The translations under genes and the position numbers were made by a program. A DNA stretch of 64,000 nt from Prorocentrum cordatum (Eukaryota > Sar > Dinophyceae > Prorocentrales > Prorocentraceae), in NCBI GenBank assembly GCA_963575745.1, contig CAUYUJ010021031.1, positions 33,946 through 97,945 on the forward strand, written 5' to 3'. Under the pieces are notes generated by a model. It made no database searches, was not told where the DNA came from, and saw only the letters and a program-made list of their open reading frames with translations. Below are positions 50,893-60,479 of the stretch, piece by piece (positions within the stretch are counted from its first letter, which is position 1; each line of letters starts with the position of its first letter).

Positions 50893-51540
50893 CACACTTC
50901 GTGCTCCACGTTTCCACAAATCCCATGCCCGAGCAACTTTTTCGATGCCCCGACACTACTGTAGGCCACTTCGTCCTCTTCGAGCTCCCAGAACCCCATT
51001 CCCGAACCACATTTGGGATGCCCCGAGCCACCTGTAGGCCACTTCGTGCTCTTCGAGCTCCCAGAACACCATTCCAAAACCACATTTTTGGTTTCCCGGA
51101 GCCACCTGTAGGCGACTTCGTGCTCTTCGAGTTCCTACAACACCACTCCCGGACCACATCTGGGATACCTGGAGCCAACTGTAGGCCACTTCGTGCTCTA
51201 AGAGCTCCCAGAACACGATTCCCAGACCACATTTTAGATACCCAGAGCCACCTGTAGGCCACTCTGTGCTCCGCGAGCTCCCAGAACTCCACTCCCGAGC
51301 CACATTTTGGATGCCCACAGCCAAATGTTGGCCACTTCGAGCTCTTCGGGCTCCCAGAACACAACTGCCAGCCCACATTTTCGATGCCCGGCATCAACTG
51401 TACGCCACTTCGTGGTCTTCGAGCTCCACAAACATCATTCTCGGAACACATTTTGGATGCCCGGAGCCAACTGTCTGCCACTTCGTGCTCTGCGATTTCC
51501 CTGAACACCACTCCTGGGCCACACTTTGAATGCACGGAGA
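50893..51540. repeat. Minisatellite, period 73 bp, about 9 copies
   Basis: The phrase GCCACTTCGTGCTCTTCGAG or a close variant recurs with its CCACT at 50966, 51039, 51112, 51186, 51259, 51332, 51405 and 51478. An eroded first copy starts at about 50893. The period of 73 is not a multiple of three, so the long open frame on the minus strand reads successive copies in different frames. Confidence 0.93.
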
Positions 51541-51845
51541 CAACTGACGCTGAGCCAGACTGCTGCTGAGGCAGACTGAGCCTGAGGCTGTGGCAGCTGC
51601 GCCTGAGGCAGGCTGAGGCTAAGGCTGAGGCAGGCTGACGCTGACGCTTAGGCAGGCGCAGTCTGAGGCTGAGGCAGGATGATGCTGAGGCAGGCTGAGG
51701 CTGCGGCTGAGATTGAGACAGACTGAGGCTGAAGCTGAGGCTAAGATTGAGGCTGAAGGCAGACTGAGGCTGAGTTCAGGCAGGCTGAGGCTGAAGCAGG
51801 CTGAGGCTCAAGCGGAGACTGAAGTTGAGGCTGAGGCTGAGGCTG
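51541..51845. repeat. GCTGAG-type hexanucleotide array
   Basis: GAGGCTGAGGCAGGCTGAGG and variants, imperfect. Confidence 0.9.
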
Positions 51846-52223
51846 ATGGATGTCATTATCGATCGCACGAGAGATTCCCATGTCGCTCTCACATGGACCT
51901 CCCCATCACCCTCCGATCGACCTGCCAATCTATCTCACTATCAATCTCAAGCTCGATTTCACCTCGAGGTCCTCATTCATCTCCATATCCAAATCCTCCT
52001 CGGTCGCACGAGCGATGCGATACCACGACCCATCGCACTACCGACTTCATGGTGGAGCTCACGATCGACCTCCTGGTGGATCTTATTACATTACTTTCGA
52101 CTTCGTGATCCGTCACACGATCGATCTCACTGTCGATACCCCCCTCGACCCGACGATCTGTCTCACAACCTACATCATTATACTTCAAACTATCGATCCC
52201 CCCTTCGACATCATGGTCGATGT
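51846..52223. repeat. Degenerate ATCGATCTCACT-type array
   Basis: Short phrases built from CGATCTCAC, CGACCTC and TCGATC recur at about 12-20 bp spacing and continue into the duplicated block downstream. Confidence 0.75.
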
Positions 52224-53220
52224 CACATCGCAGTCATTAGCGATCTTAGTAAGGATATCACTTCCGACTTCGTCATCGATCTCACTATCGATCTCTTCAA
52301 CAATCTCACGTTCGATCTCACTATGGATATGGCAGTTGACCTCACTATCGTTGAAACTGTCGACCACACGATCGAGGTCACTATCGATCTTCTGTGCATC
52401 TCAAAATCGAGCCCACTAACGATCTCATTCGGAAAGTGCCAGAGGCCACCGAGTGCCATCTGCGACAACTGGCAGCCACGCTGGACGTCTGAGGCTGCGC
52501 ATTGTTGTTATATTCAAGCTTGCACTCGCACTCATTCGTCCTCTTCGACCCTCCTCTCAGATGCGAAGTCGAGCCCAACTTTGAAGATGGGGGGAAAAGA
52601 GGTGCCAAGCGCGGAGTCAAAATGACGCTGCATGTTTGTGTCCCCGCACAATGACACTCTCTACCTTCCAGACGACCATGACCATGACCCCCCTCCCGGT
52701 CAAGCCCTCGCCCCTTTGGTCGATCTCACATCGCAGTCATTAGCGATCTTAGTACGGATGTCACTTCCGACTTCGTCATCGATCTCATTATCGATCTCTT
52801 CATCAATTTCACGTTCGATCTCATTATTGATATGGCAGTTGACCTCACTATCGTTGACACTGTCGACCTCACGGTCGAGGTCACTATCGCTCTTATGTGC
52901 ATTTCAACATCGAGCCCACTAACGATCTCATTCGGACAGTGCCAGTGGCCACCGAGTACCATGTGCGACAAGTGGCAGGCCCGCTGCACTGTCTGAGGCT
53001 GCACATTGTTGTATTCAAGCTTGCACTCGCACTCATTCGTCCTCTTCGTGCCTCCTCTCAGATGCGAAGTCGAGCCCAACTTTGAAGATGGGGAAAGGAG
53101 AGGGCGCCAAGCGCGGAGTCAAAATGACGCTGCATGATTGTGTCCCCTGACCATGCCACTATTCTATCTTCCGGACGACCATGACCATGACCCCCCTCCC
53201 GGTCAAGCCCTCGCCCCTTC
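52224..53220. repeat. Tandem duplication of about 502 bp
   Basis: TCACATCGCAGTCATTAGCG begins at 52224 and again at 52726. Both copies continue through TCGAGCCCACTAACGATCTC and GCGGAGTCAAAATGACGCTG, and both end with the TGACC...GGTCA palindrome at about 52679-52702 and 53182-53205. Small indels separate them. Identity looks high, roughly nine in ten by eye. Confidence 0.9.
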
Positions 53221-53438
53221 CACGTTAACTTGCTGGCATTCCACAATATCCACCTCTAAATGTTCACCCTTTTCTTACTACCCTTACCTCCTCCATCACA
53301 GAGTTCACCAAGGTACCCTCATCTCTTTCCTCACCCTTCCGTCCTACCATCGCCATCCTGCTCAAGTCGGTCTCATTTAGACAGTCTGCTTCGCGTCTTC
53401 CCAGGACTCTCTTTCCTTGACCTCTTCGACCGGCCACC

Positions 53439-54257
53439 ATGCCTGCCAAGACGCAGAATCGCGTCTTCCAGCCAGCCGCCGCCCTGCCTGCGGGAGCCGC
53501 GGCCGGGATTCAACGCCAGAGCGCCTCGTTGCATACCATCCAGTGTCACGTGGAGATGCCGGACACCCCGACCGTGCAGAACGCGGGGATGCAGCTCACA
53601 TTCTTCGACAACAAGTCCTTCAAGGACGGCACCCCGTCGCAGCGCCACGGCATGAGCACCCTCACGAATCGCACCATGTCGACGTTGAACTTGCCGGACC
53701 CGCCGCGCGCTGTGGAACGCTCCGACCTGCAGATGCGGCCGCCCCTGGCTGCCAACAACCCCACGCAGGGAAAATCGTGGGCATTCGTCGTCGCCGCCGT
53801 GGGCACGTCCGCGACGTCCGCCAAGTCCGCCGTCTCGCACGTCGCGCACTTAGGGGAGCAGCTCATCCGCAAGGCGTTCTTCGAGGCCAACTTCACGGTG
53901 CCGCCCATGGAAAACAAAGCCCAGTGGACAGTGCGCGCTGAGCCGCTGGCGTCCCGCCTGGCGCTCACGCGCGAGGGCACGCAGAACAACGGCCAGCCTT
54001 ACGTCATCCGCGAGCTCCTGAACTTCAACATATCCGTCTGCTCCAACGTGCCGCCCGCAGCGGCGAAAATCTTCCAAAACGTGCAGCTGACCTACCCCGC
54101 GATCATCTCCTACGCCGTCAGCAATCCAGCCGTCGGTCTGTCTGCGACGCCGCCCCCTGCGCCCAGCGCCAGCTCGGGAGGCGCGACGGCGGCTATGAAG
54201 CGCCCGGCAGCGTCTTCCGCGGGCCCGCCGCGCAAGCGCCCCGCCCGCAATGCCTGA
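53439..54257 (+). CDS. Unrecognised nuclear-type protein, 272 aa, next to the Helitron Rep gene
   Basis: ATG 53439 in the context CCACCATGC. The first 215 residues have mixed composition with no obvious membrane segment. NNPTQGKSWAFVVAAVG and PYVIRELLNFNISVCSNVP are distinctive. The C-terminus is low complexity, then MKRPAASSAGPPRKRPARNA, a good bipartite nuclear localisation signal. It ends 555 bp before the Rep-helicase start on the same strand. Some Helitrons carry single-strand DNA-binding proteins, which would suit a nuclear protein here, but I see no OB-fold signature. The function is unknown. Confidence 0.65.
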   Translation: MPAKTQNRVFQPAAALPAGAAAGIQRQSASLHTIQCHVEMPDTPTVQNAGMQLTFFDNKSFKDGTPSQRHGMSTLTNRTMSTLNLPDPPRAVERSDLQMRPPLAANNPTQGKSWAFVVAAVGTSATSAKSAVSHVAHLGEQLIRKAFFEANFTVPPMENKAQWTVRAEPLASRLALTREGTQNNGQPYVIRELLNFNISVCSNVPPAAAKIFQNVQLTYPAIISYAVSNPAVGLSATPPPAPSASSGGATAAMKRPAASSAGPPRKRPARNA

Positions 54258-54812
54258 GACACTTGCCACAGCCGCGGAGTAGCATCGCTCTCTCCTGCCT
54301 GCATGTGCAGGGTATATGTTTAAAATAACTCCGGCTGCCTGCGCCGAAAAAGCATCATCCCCCATCGTCGCATGCCGACGCCGCCCGCGCCGTCGTCGTC
54401 CCTCTCCAAAGGCCGCGGCAGCATGACCGCGCGGCCCCCTGCGGTCGTGGCCGCGCCCATGCTTCTTTGAGCGCGTTGGTTCGAGGGAAACAGGAGGCTG
54501 TTTTGAAATCAGCTCCCCCGCACCTGCCGCCCAATACAAAGTATCCCCCCATCGTCGCACGCCGACATCGCTCACGTCGCCGCTGTTCCCAAAAAGACAG
54601 TCACGGGGGCATGACCGCGACCCCCCTCGCGGTCACAACCGCGCCGCAGTTTTTGTCAGCCCGTTTTCATTTGCCCGACAAGGAAGCGAGGAGGGCCGCC
54701 GTATCTCAACTCGAGTTCCTCCGGTCTCACTCCGACCCGCACCCGCTGACGCAGGCCCTCGCTTCCCCGCCGCCGCAGTCATTTGCCAGTCGAAAACGCT
54801 TCGGATAGCCCC
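54258..54812. repeat. Intergenic block with first copy of the palindrome-bearing repeat (about 54420-54650)
   Basis: It holds CATGACCGCG...GGTCGTGGCCGCGCCC (about 54421-54460), GCGTTGGTTCGAGGGAAA (54473-54490), CCCCCATCGTCGC and CATGACCGCGA-CCCCCC-TCGCGGTCAC (about 54610-54636). The same landmarks in the same order occur at 56603-56826 inside the Helitron gene. Confidence 0.82.
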
Positions 54813-56484
54813 ATGCCCGCTCGGCAACGTGAGTTCTTATGTTCCGCATGCGGCCGCATGCGCAGCCGCGACATGTTCACCGACACCCAGCGCAACAAAA
54901 AGGACAAGCGTTGCAAGGATTGCCCAGCTCATGTGGCCCAACGCACTCCCGTCCTCACGTGCACTGCATGCCTGTCAAACAGACCTCGAGCGGACTTCGC
55001 CCTGAACCAGCGAAAGAGAAGTTCCCGCATCTGTCCGGCGTGCGCCGCCCATGCTCCTCGACGCAGTGGGGATGCCCGTGCTGTCCGCGAGGCGGCGTGC
55101 AGTACCTGCGGCCAAGTCCTACCCTGGGCCGCGTTCCCGGTCGACCACCGCCACGCCAACAACCCGGTGTGCGAGAACTGCTCCCCCACCGCCATGCGCG
55201 CGGGCCGGCCTGCAACGCTGACGTTCCACTTGGGCTCGCTGAGCTCGCCGTGCCCCCACTGCGGGGCGCTTCTCTTCCCCTGCGAGACCGACACGTTCTG
55301 TTGTAACGGAGGCGCGTACATTGTCGATTTCGACGACTTTTTCAAGGCCCCTGACAAGCCGCTCCTGGACATTTACGCTTCCACTTGGCCGCTGACCGAC
55401 AAGGGCGGCTGCTCCCTGCACGACGCGAAGACGAACGCCCCCGCGCTCACCGGTTTCACAGCGGCGTCCCGCAAGTACAACGCCCTCTTCGCCCTCGCAC
55501 AACACGAAATCCAGTCAAGCACCGCGGAGAAGGAGCTCCGTTTTGGCGACGCTCGGAAGCCGTCGAATATCCGCATTCACGGGACCATGTACAGACGCGT
55601 GTTCACCTGTACCGACCAGGTCCCGCTCAGGTACCTCGTCATCGACCCTCGGGAGCGCCTCGCAGCGGCTGCCCAACACGGCCTGCCACGTCACATGGTC
55701 CAGCGACTCGAACGCCTCATCGTCCCCCGCAACGAGCACATGGCACTCATTCGCCGACTCTCGGAGAAGTCTTCCGCGACACCCAACGCGGACATTGTCC
55801 TCGAGTGGCACGAAGGCGTGGACGAGGTAGCAGGAATTGTCGACTTCCACCACGACCCCAACAAGAAGCCCCGAGCCGTCGTGTTCCATTTGAAAGCCGC
55901 CGAAAAGCCCACGTACCTGCATCCCCTGAGCCCGTTGTACGAGCCTTTGAGCTACCCGCTGTGGTACCCGTTCGGAGGCCGGGGTTGGAGCGTCGACGTC
56001 CTCAGCACCACGGGCCGCAAGGTGACGCAAATGTGGTGGTATCGCCAACAAGTCTTGCGCCTCTCCCACATGCACATGTGCGGCCGATTGCTCAACGATT
56101 GGCTCATCAACATGTACTGTCGCATGGAGGACGAGCGCTTCGCCAACCTGCGCGCCCAACAGAACAAGATGATGGCCCAGAGGCACGCCCTCTGCGAGGT
56201 AGCTGCGAACGCGGACGCCACGAGTGCCGGTCTGGGCAAGCGCTTCTACCTCCCTTCCAGCGTCCCGGGCTCCCCCCGGCACCTCCGACGCCTGCGGACG
56301 GACGCGCTCGAGCTCGCGCGACGCCGAGGGCCCCCGACCTTCTTCATCACCCTCACGTGCAACCCCTACTGGCCCGAGATCGCGGGGACATTGCGAGCAG
56401 GGCAGACCGCGGCAGATCGCCCAGATATCGTCGTCCGCGTGTTCCATGCCCGCTTGCAGAAGATCGTCGCATATCCATTAGCCT
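54813..56484 (+). CDS. Helitron Rep-helicase, N-terminal part: zinc-binding region and Helitron-like N domain
   Basis: The start is ATG 54813. The frame extends a little upstream without an ATG. Residues 1-170 hold four Cys clusters (CSACGRM...CKDC, CTACLSN...CPAC, CSTCGQV...CENC, CPHCGAL...CC), probably zinc-binding. The downstream region matches Helitron Rep N-terminal sequence: MHMCGRLLNDWLINMYCRMED (about 56070-56130), FFITLTCNPYWPEI (about 56340-56380) and RPDIVVRVFHARLQKIV (about 56418-56468). Homology stops at about 56470-56485. The frame itself runs to 56555 through unrelated repeat sequence. Confidence 0.85.
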
Positions 56485-56892
56485 GCGGCCATCCCGCCGC
56501 ACCGCCGCTTTGGCCGCTCCGACGAACCATGACCTTCACCCCCCTGGGACCATAACCATGACCATGACCACGACGCGTCGTCCCTGTCCCGAGGCCGCGA
56601 CGGCATGACCGCGAGGCCCCCCGCGGTCATGGCCGCGCCCCTGCTTCTTCGAACGCGTTGGTTCGAAGGAAAAAGGAAGCTTTCTCTGAAATCGGCTTTC
56701 CCGAACCTGCCGTCCAAGCGAAGACATTCCCCCGTCGTCGCGCACACACATCACTCACGATGCCGCTGTTCCAATGAAGACGGCCACGGCGGCATGACCG
56801 CGATCCCCCTCGCGGTCACAGCCGCGCCGCTCCTTCTGTGAGACAGTTTTGATTTGCACGACGGGGCGACCCCATGCTACGCTAACGCGGCA
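56485..56892. repeat. About 0.4-kb insertion or intron in the Helitron gene, carrying the second repeat copy
   Basis: It separates Rep sequence in frame 0 from Rep sequence in frame 1. It contains CATGACCTTCACCCCCCTGG (about 56527), CATGACCGCG..CGCGGTCATGG (56603-56630), GCGTTGGTTCGAAGGAAA (about 56655) and TGACCGCGA-TCCCCC-TCGCGGTCA (about 56797-56820). These are the landmarks of the copy at 54420-54650. Its right edge reads GCTAACGCGGCAG (56881-56893), like a branch point and 3' splice site. A GC donor at 56485 would give the right phase. Intron or transposon insertion: both remain open. Confidence 0.7.
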
Positions 56893-59829
56893 GTGGCGGA
56901 TTTGAAACGAGATTTTGCCGGGGACCGCCGGTATTTGGTGAAAGTCATCGAATACCAGCTGCGCGGCCTCCCGCACGCGCACATCGTCCTCGCAGTGACC
57001 AACCCGCCCGTCACCCCCGCGGAGGTGGACAGGTTCATTTCCTGCGAGCTGCCGGATGAAGCGGGGGCGTTACGCGACCTCGTGCTGCAACACATGATTC
57101 ATTCTTGCAATCATTCTTGCCACCCCCAGGATCCGCTCCAGGACTGCAGCAAAGGCTGCCCGTGGCCTTTCCAAGCCGAAACCGAATTCGACCTCCGCGG
57201 CTATCCTCACCATCGACGGCGCTCGTGCGGAGGACAATGCCCGAACTGTCAGGGGCGGGCGCCGCCCTACGGCAAACGCCCAATCTGCGTGAATCGCCTC
57301 ATTGTCGAGTACAACGGCGAGATTCTGCGATTGTGGGAGGGCCACGCGAACGTCAAGTTCGCCGGCAGCGTGGAGCTTTTTGAGTACCTCTACAAATACC
57401 TCTTCAAAGGCCCGACCAAGACCAGTTACGACGTCACGATGGACCCCGAGGTTCACGACGAACTCCGGGCGTGGCTCACCGGGCGCTACCTTTGCGCCAC
57501 GGAAGCCGCCTGGCGCATGTTCGGCTACAACACGTACGACAGGTGGCCGCACGTCGTTTGCCTCCCGGTCCACGTGGACGGCCAAGACTGGGTTCTGTTC
57601 GAAGAAGGCAAGGAGGCCGAGGCACTCCAGGGACGCACATCCCCTCTGCAGCGGTATTTCCACCGCCCTGCGTCGAGCCGCTTCTCCGCGCTCAAGTACA
57701 ACGAGTACTACGAGCAGTACATGATTGCCCCCGCTTGCCCCGTCCGCCTGCGCGGCAATTTTCCCGAGCTCTTCCCGGAGGCCGCCCCGGCGGCCGACGC
57801 GGCGTGGATTGACGCGGCGCCGCAAGGTCAGCGCCATTTCGTATATCCACGCCAACGAGGTGAAGCCCCTATCTGCAGACTCGAGATGAAGTTCCCGCGA
57901 CAGAAGGAAGTCTTTTACCTGAGGCATATGCTGTTGAACTTCCCAAAGAAGGACTTCCGTGACTGCCGCACTCACCATGGACGCGAACATGCCACCTACG
58001 AGGAGGCCCTGCACGCCACTGGCCTGTTCGCCACCAACACGGAGGCCCACGAGGTCCTCGACGAACTCATTCAGCTCAGGTACACAGCCAGCCAGTTGCG
58101 CTTCGCATTCCTCGTGCTTCTCGAGCAGGACGCAGCGCCGGTGGAGCTTTTCGCCAAGTACGAACGACCGCTGATGAAAGACTTCTTGGACAGAGGCCTT
58201 TCTCCGCAACGCGCGCGGGGACACCTCGTCCGCTTGCTCAAGGCCACCTGGTTGGAGAACGGCAATCTCGAATCCACTTGGAAGCTCTCGGACCCAGATG
58301 ACGACAACCACTCGCCAGCGCCCCTTGCTCCGCGCCTGGACTCCCCGTTGAGCGACCTGCAGGCCAAGGTGTCGAAGTGCTCTTCACAGCGCGCCGTCGC
58401 TGCTGACGTCCTTCGCCGCTGGCGCGACGCCGAGGAAGCATTCATTTTCTGCGAAGGCAAGGCCGGCACTGGAAAGTCGACCCTGGCGCAGTACATCACA
58501 GCGACAGTAGAGGCCGCGGGCGACGTGGTAATCAACGTTGCCAGCACAGGACACGCGGCTTTGCAGCTCCCTCATGGGGCCACTGCGCACTCCGTCTTTG
58601 CCATCCCTGTGGACGATGCGCCGGAGCTGTTCAGCAACCTCAGTGTCCGTTCTGCAGCAGCTCTACACCTCGCCCGCGCCCCGATCATCCAGTGGGACGA
58701 GTGGCCGTGCATTCGCAAGGCAGCCTGGGAGTCCGTCCTCAGCTTGCTGGACGCGCTGAAAGCCCAGCATCCACGAGAGTACCGGCCCAAAGTCTTCATA
58801 TGCTACGGGGACTTCCGCCAAATCCCTCCCGTCATCCCGAAGGCCAGCCGCCACGTCATTGTCCAGAACACCGTCCAGACCTCCGCGTCGTGGTCCAAGT
58901 TCACCCGATTCCGCCTCTCCCGCGTCTGGAGACAGGCTGAGGACGTTTCCTTCTCCCAGTGGATAGACAGCATCGGCGACGGCACGCTACCCACGCAGAG
59001 CAGCAACGCTGGTGACTTAGGATTCGTGCCCATGCGCAACATCGCCACCGTGCCAGACGAGGCAGCGGCCGTCCGACATGCATTTCCCCACGTCAACGAC
59101 CCGCACCACTGCGCCAACTCCAAGATCCTCGCCGCCGTGAACACGCTCGTGGACGCGCACAACGAGCGCATTCTCTGCGTCTTGGAACGCACCTACCTTT
59201 GCGCTTCCTACCACCTGCTCAGCGCCGACACGTTGGACATCGATTCGACGGGCCTCATCGAGCCGCACCTCACAGCGGAGTTTCTCACGCTCCAGAACGC
59301 CCCAGGCGCACCGCCCCATGACTTGCACATTGTGGTCGGCGGCCTCTTCGAGCTCATGCGGAATTTCAACCCTGTGGAGCGGCTGATGAACCACGTGCCG
59401 GTCATCGTGAAAGCAGTCCACCACCACCACATCCTTATAGAAACCTTGGACGGCCGAGAGTACCCTTTACCTCGCATCGTGTTCCGCTGGCAGATTGCCA
59501 ACGGCACGTCCACCATGGCCCGTCGACAATATCCTTTGCGGGCTGCGTACGCGTCTACCTTCAATGGAGGGCAAGGTCGCACGCTCGCGCGCGCGTGCCT
59601 GGACGTGCGCCGAAGCCCTTTTGCGCATGGGCATCTCTATGTCGGCGTCAGTCGAGTCAAGAACAGCGACGACATGCGCGTGCTGCCCGATTGTGAGAAT
59701 TTGGGCAAGAACGGCAACGCCTTAGTGCGCAACGTCGTCTGGCCCGAACTGCTTTTGCGATCGGACCCGCCCCGTCCGAAGCCTCATGGACTAACGCCGC
59801 GCAAGCGACCTGCCTCCTGCCGATGCTGA
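56893..59829 (+). CDS. Helitron Rep-helicase, C-terminal part: HUH nuclease and Pif1-type helicase
   Basis: No ATG; it continues the N-terminal part. The Rep nuclease shows VIEYQLRGLPHAHIVL with the HUH histidines (about 56946-56990). A Cys-rich stretch (about 57110-57260) and the double-Tyr motif YLYKYLFKG (about 57385-57411) follow. The helicase has Walker A GKAGTGKST (58456-58482), DEWP (58696-58707), GDFRQIPPV (58807-58833), LSRVWRQ (about 58915) and the C-terminal HGHLYVGVSRV (about 59626-59658). These enzymes nick, transfer and unwind DNA for rolling-circle transposition. YASTFNGGQGRTL replaces the more usual KSQGQT-type motif. Both parts together encode about 1,530 residues, normal for a Helitron. 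It ends in a basic KPHGLTPRKRP tail. Confidence 0.9.
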   Translation: MADLKRDFAGDRRYLVKVIEYQLRGLPHAHIVLAVTNPPVTPAEVDRFISCELPDEAGALRDLVLQHMIHSCNHSCHPQDPLQDCSKGCPWPFQAETEFDLRGYPHHRRRSCGGQCPNCQGRAPPYGKRPICVNRLIVEYNGEILRLWEGHANVKFAGSVELFEYLYKYLFKGPTKTSYDVTMDPEVHDELRAWLTGRYLCATEAAWRMFGYNTYDRWPHVVCLPVHVDGQDWVLFEEGKEAEALQGRTSPLQRYFHRPASSRFSALKYNEYYEQYMIAPACPVRLRGNFPELFPEAAPAADAAWIDAAPQGQRHFVYPRQRGEAPICRLEMKFPRQKEVFYLRHMLLNFPKKDFRDCRTHHGREHATYEEALHATGLFATNTEAHEVLDELIQLRYTASQLRFAFLVLLEQDAAPVELFAKYERPLMKDFLDRGLSPQRARGHLVRLLKATWLENGNLESTWKLSDPDDDNHSPAPLAPRLDSPLSDLQAKVSKCSSQRAVAADVLRRWRDAEEAFIFCEGKAGTGKSTLAQYITATVEAAGDVVINVASTGHAALQLPHGATAHSVFAIPVDDAPELFSNLSVRSAAALHLARAPIIQWDEWPCIRKAAWESVLSLLDALKAQHPREYRPKVFICYGDFRQIPPVIPKASRHVIVQNTVQTSASWSKFTRFRLSRVWRQAEDVSFSQWIDSIGDGTLPTQSSNAGDLGFVPMRNIATVPDEAAAVRHAFPHVNDPHHCANSKILAAVNTLVDAHNERILCVLERTYLCASYHLLSADTLDIDSTGLIEPHLTAEFLTLQNAPGAPPHDLHIVVGGLFELMRNFNPVERLMNHVPVIVKAVHHHHILIETLDGREYPLPRIVFRWQIANGTSTMARRQYPLRAAYASTFNGGQGRTLARACLDVRRSPFAHGHLYVGVSRVKNSDDMRVLPDCENLGKNGNALVRNVVWPELLLRSDPPRPKPHGLTPRKRPASCRC

Positions 59830-60284
59830 TCGCAGACAAAATACGTGCACATCCCTTCTCGAAGGATCCGTCGCCGCCCCGTCTCCCGGTTGTGACCTTC
59901 ACCCCCCTCCCGGTCATTGGCGTCGACCCCTCGTCGTAACGACCTCTGGCGCCCCGCAACATCGACATCGACCTCCTCCTGGTCCTCGTCATCATCGTCG
60001 TCGTCCCCAAACGAACTCATGTATACTTCCGTTAACCCCGCTGACCGTCATGGCGTGACTACTTCACCGCCATGACCGCGACCCCCCTCGTGGTCATCGT
60101 CTCCTGTCATCTCTCATTCCTGAACTCTGCCCTCGTCGCGACGAGTCGCATCTTCTGTCATTTTCTGGAATGCTTGAGCCCCCCCCCCCCGGAGAAAATG
60201 ACCGCGACCCCTCTCATGGTCAGGACGTGCTTGCTGCTGTACCTCAGTCACCCACTCTTCGGTTGTTCCTGGGCGCAGGACCAA
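59830..60284. other. 3' flank of the Helitron gene with further palindromes; no gene seen
   Basis: TGTGACCTTCACCCCCCTCC-CGGTCAT (about 59893-59920), CATGACCGCGACCCCCCTC-GTGGTCAT (about 60071-60098) and ATGACCGCGACCCCTCTC-ATGGTCA (about 60199-60223) are members of the palindrome family seen at 52679, 53182, 54421, 54612, 56603 and 56797. Confidence 0.75.
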
Positions 60285-60365
60285 GATTGAGGCGAAGCGA
60301 AGCGAGCCCTCAAATCTTGTGTATATATATATATATATATATATGTCTGTATATACACACAAATA
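60285..60365. repeat. Stem-loop with GCGAAGCGAAGCGAGC loop, then TA microsatellite
   Basis: CAAGATTGAGG and CCTCAAATCTTG pair (one bulge) around a loop containing GCGAAGCGAAGCGAGC. TGTGTATATATATATATATA follows, then GTATATACACAC. A similar GAAGC-CGAAGCGCAGCGAGCC...CTTGTGTAT occurs at about 63096-63136. Confidence 0.75.
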
Positions 60366-60479
60366 GTCCTTCTACATGTGAAATTACAACGAAAAACCCG
60401 GCATGCCACCGTCACCCCCCCTTGGGCACCCGCACACGAACCCCAGACCCCCTCCCCGGCGCCTCGAAGATGCTTCAAG

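Larger units (their letters stand above)
54300..60100 (+). mobile_element. Helitron (rolling-circle transposon), autonomous type; ends not determined
   Basis: The Rep and Pif1-helicase coding sequence defines a Helitron. Terminal TC and CTRR ends with a 3' hairpin could not be placed with confidence. The two unrecognised genes upstream could be inside the element. Confidence 0.75.

Noticed and set aside
53349-53366. GCCATCCTGCTCAAG upstream of the 272-aa gene, resembling the end of the spliced leader
   Set aside because: It needs a one-base deletion and several mismatches, and the first part of the leader is absent. Too weak to call.
54764-54785. CCGCAGTCATTTGCC before the Helitron start, similar to the front of the spliced leader
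   Set aside because: The conserved TTGGCTCAAG end is missing.
54473-56665. GGTTCGA-containing sequences as possible tRNA T-arms
   Set aside because: The phrase GCGTTGGTTCGA belongs to the duplicated palindrome-bearing repeat. No acceptor stem or anticodon arm could be folded around it.
56485-56891. Removal of a 402-bp insert between two GCGGC direct repeats as a clean transposon excision
   Set aside because: The GCGGC repeats at 56485 and 56887 would look like a target-site duplication, but 402 bp is a multiple of three and excision would not bring the two Rep frames together.
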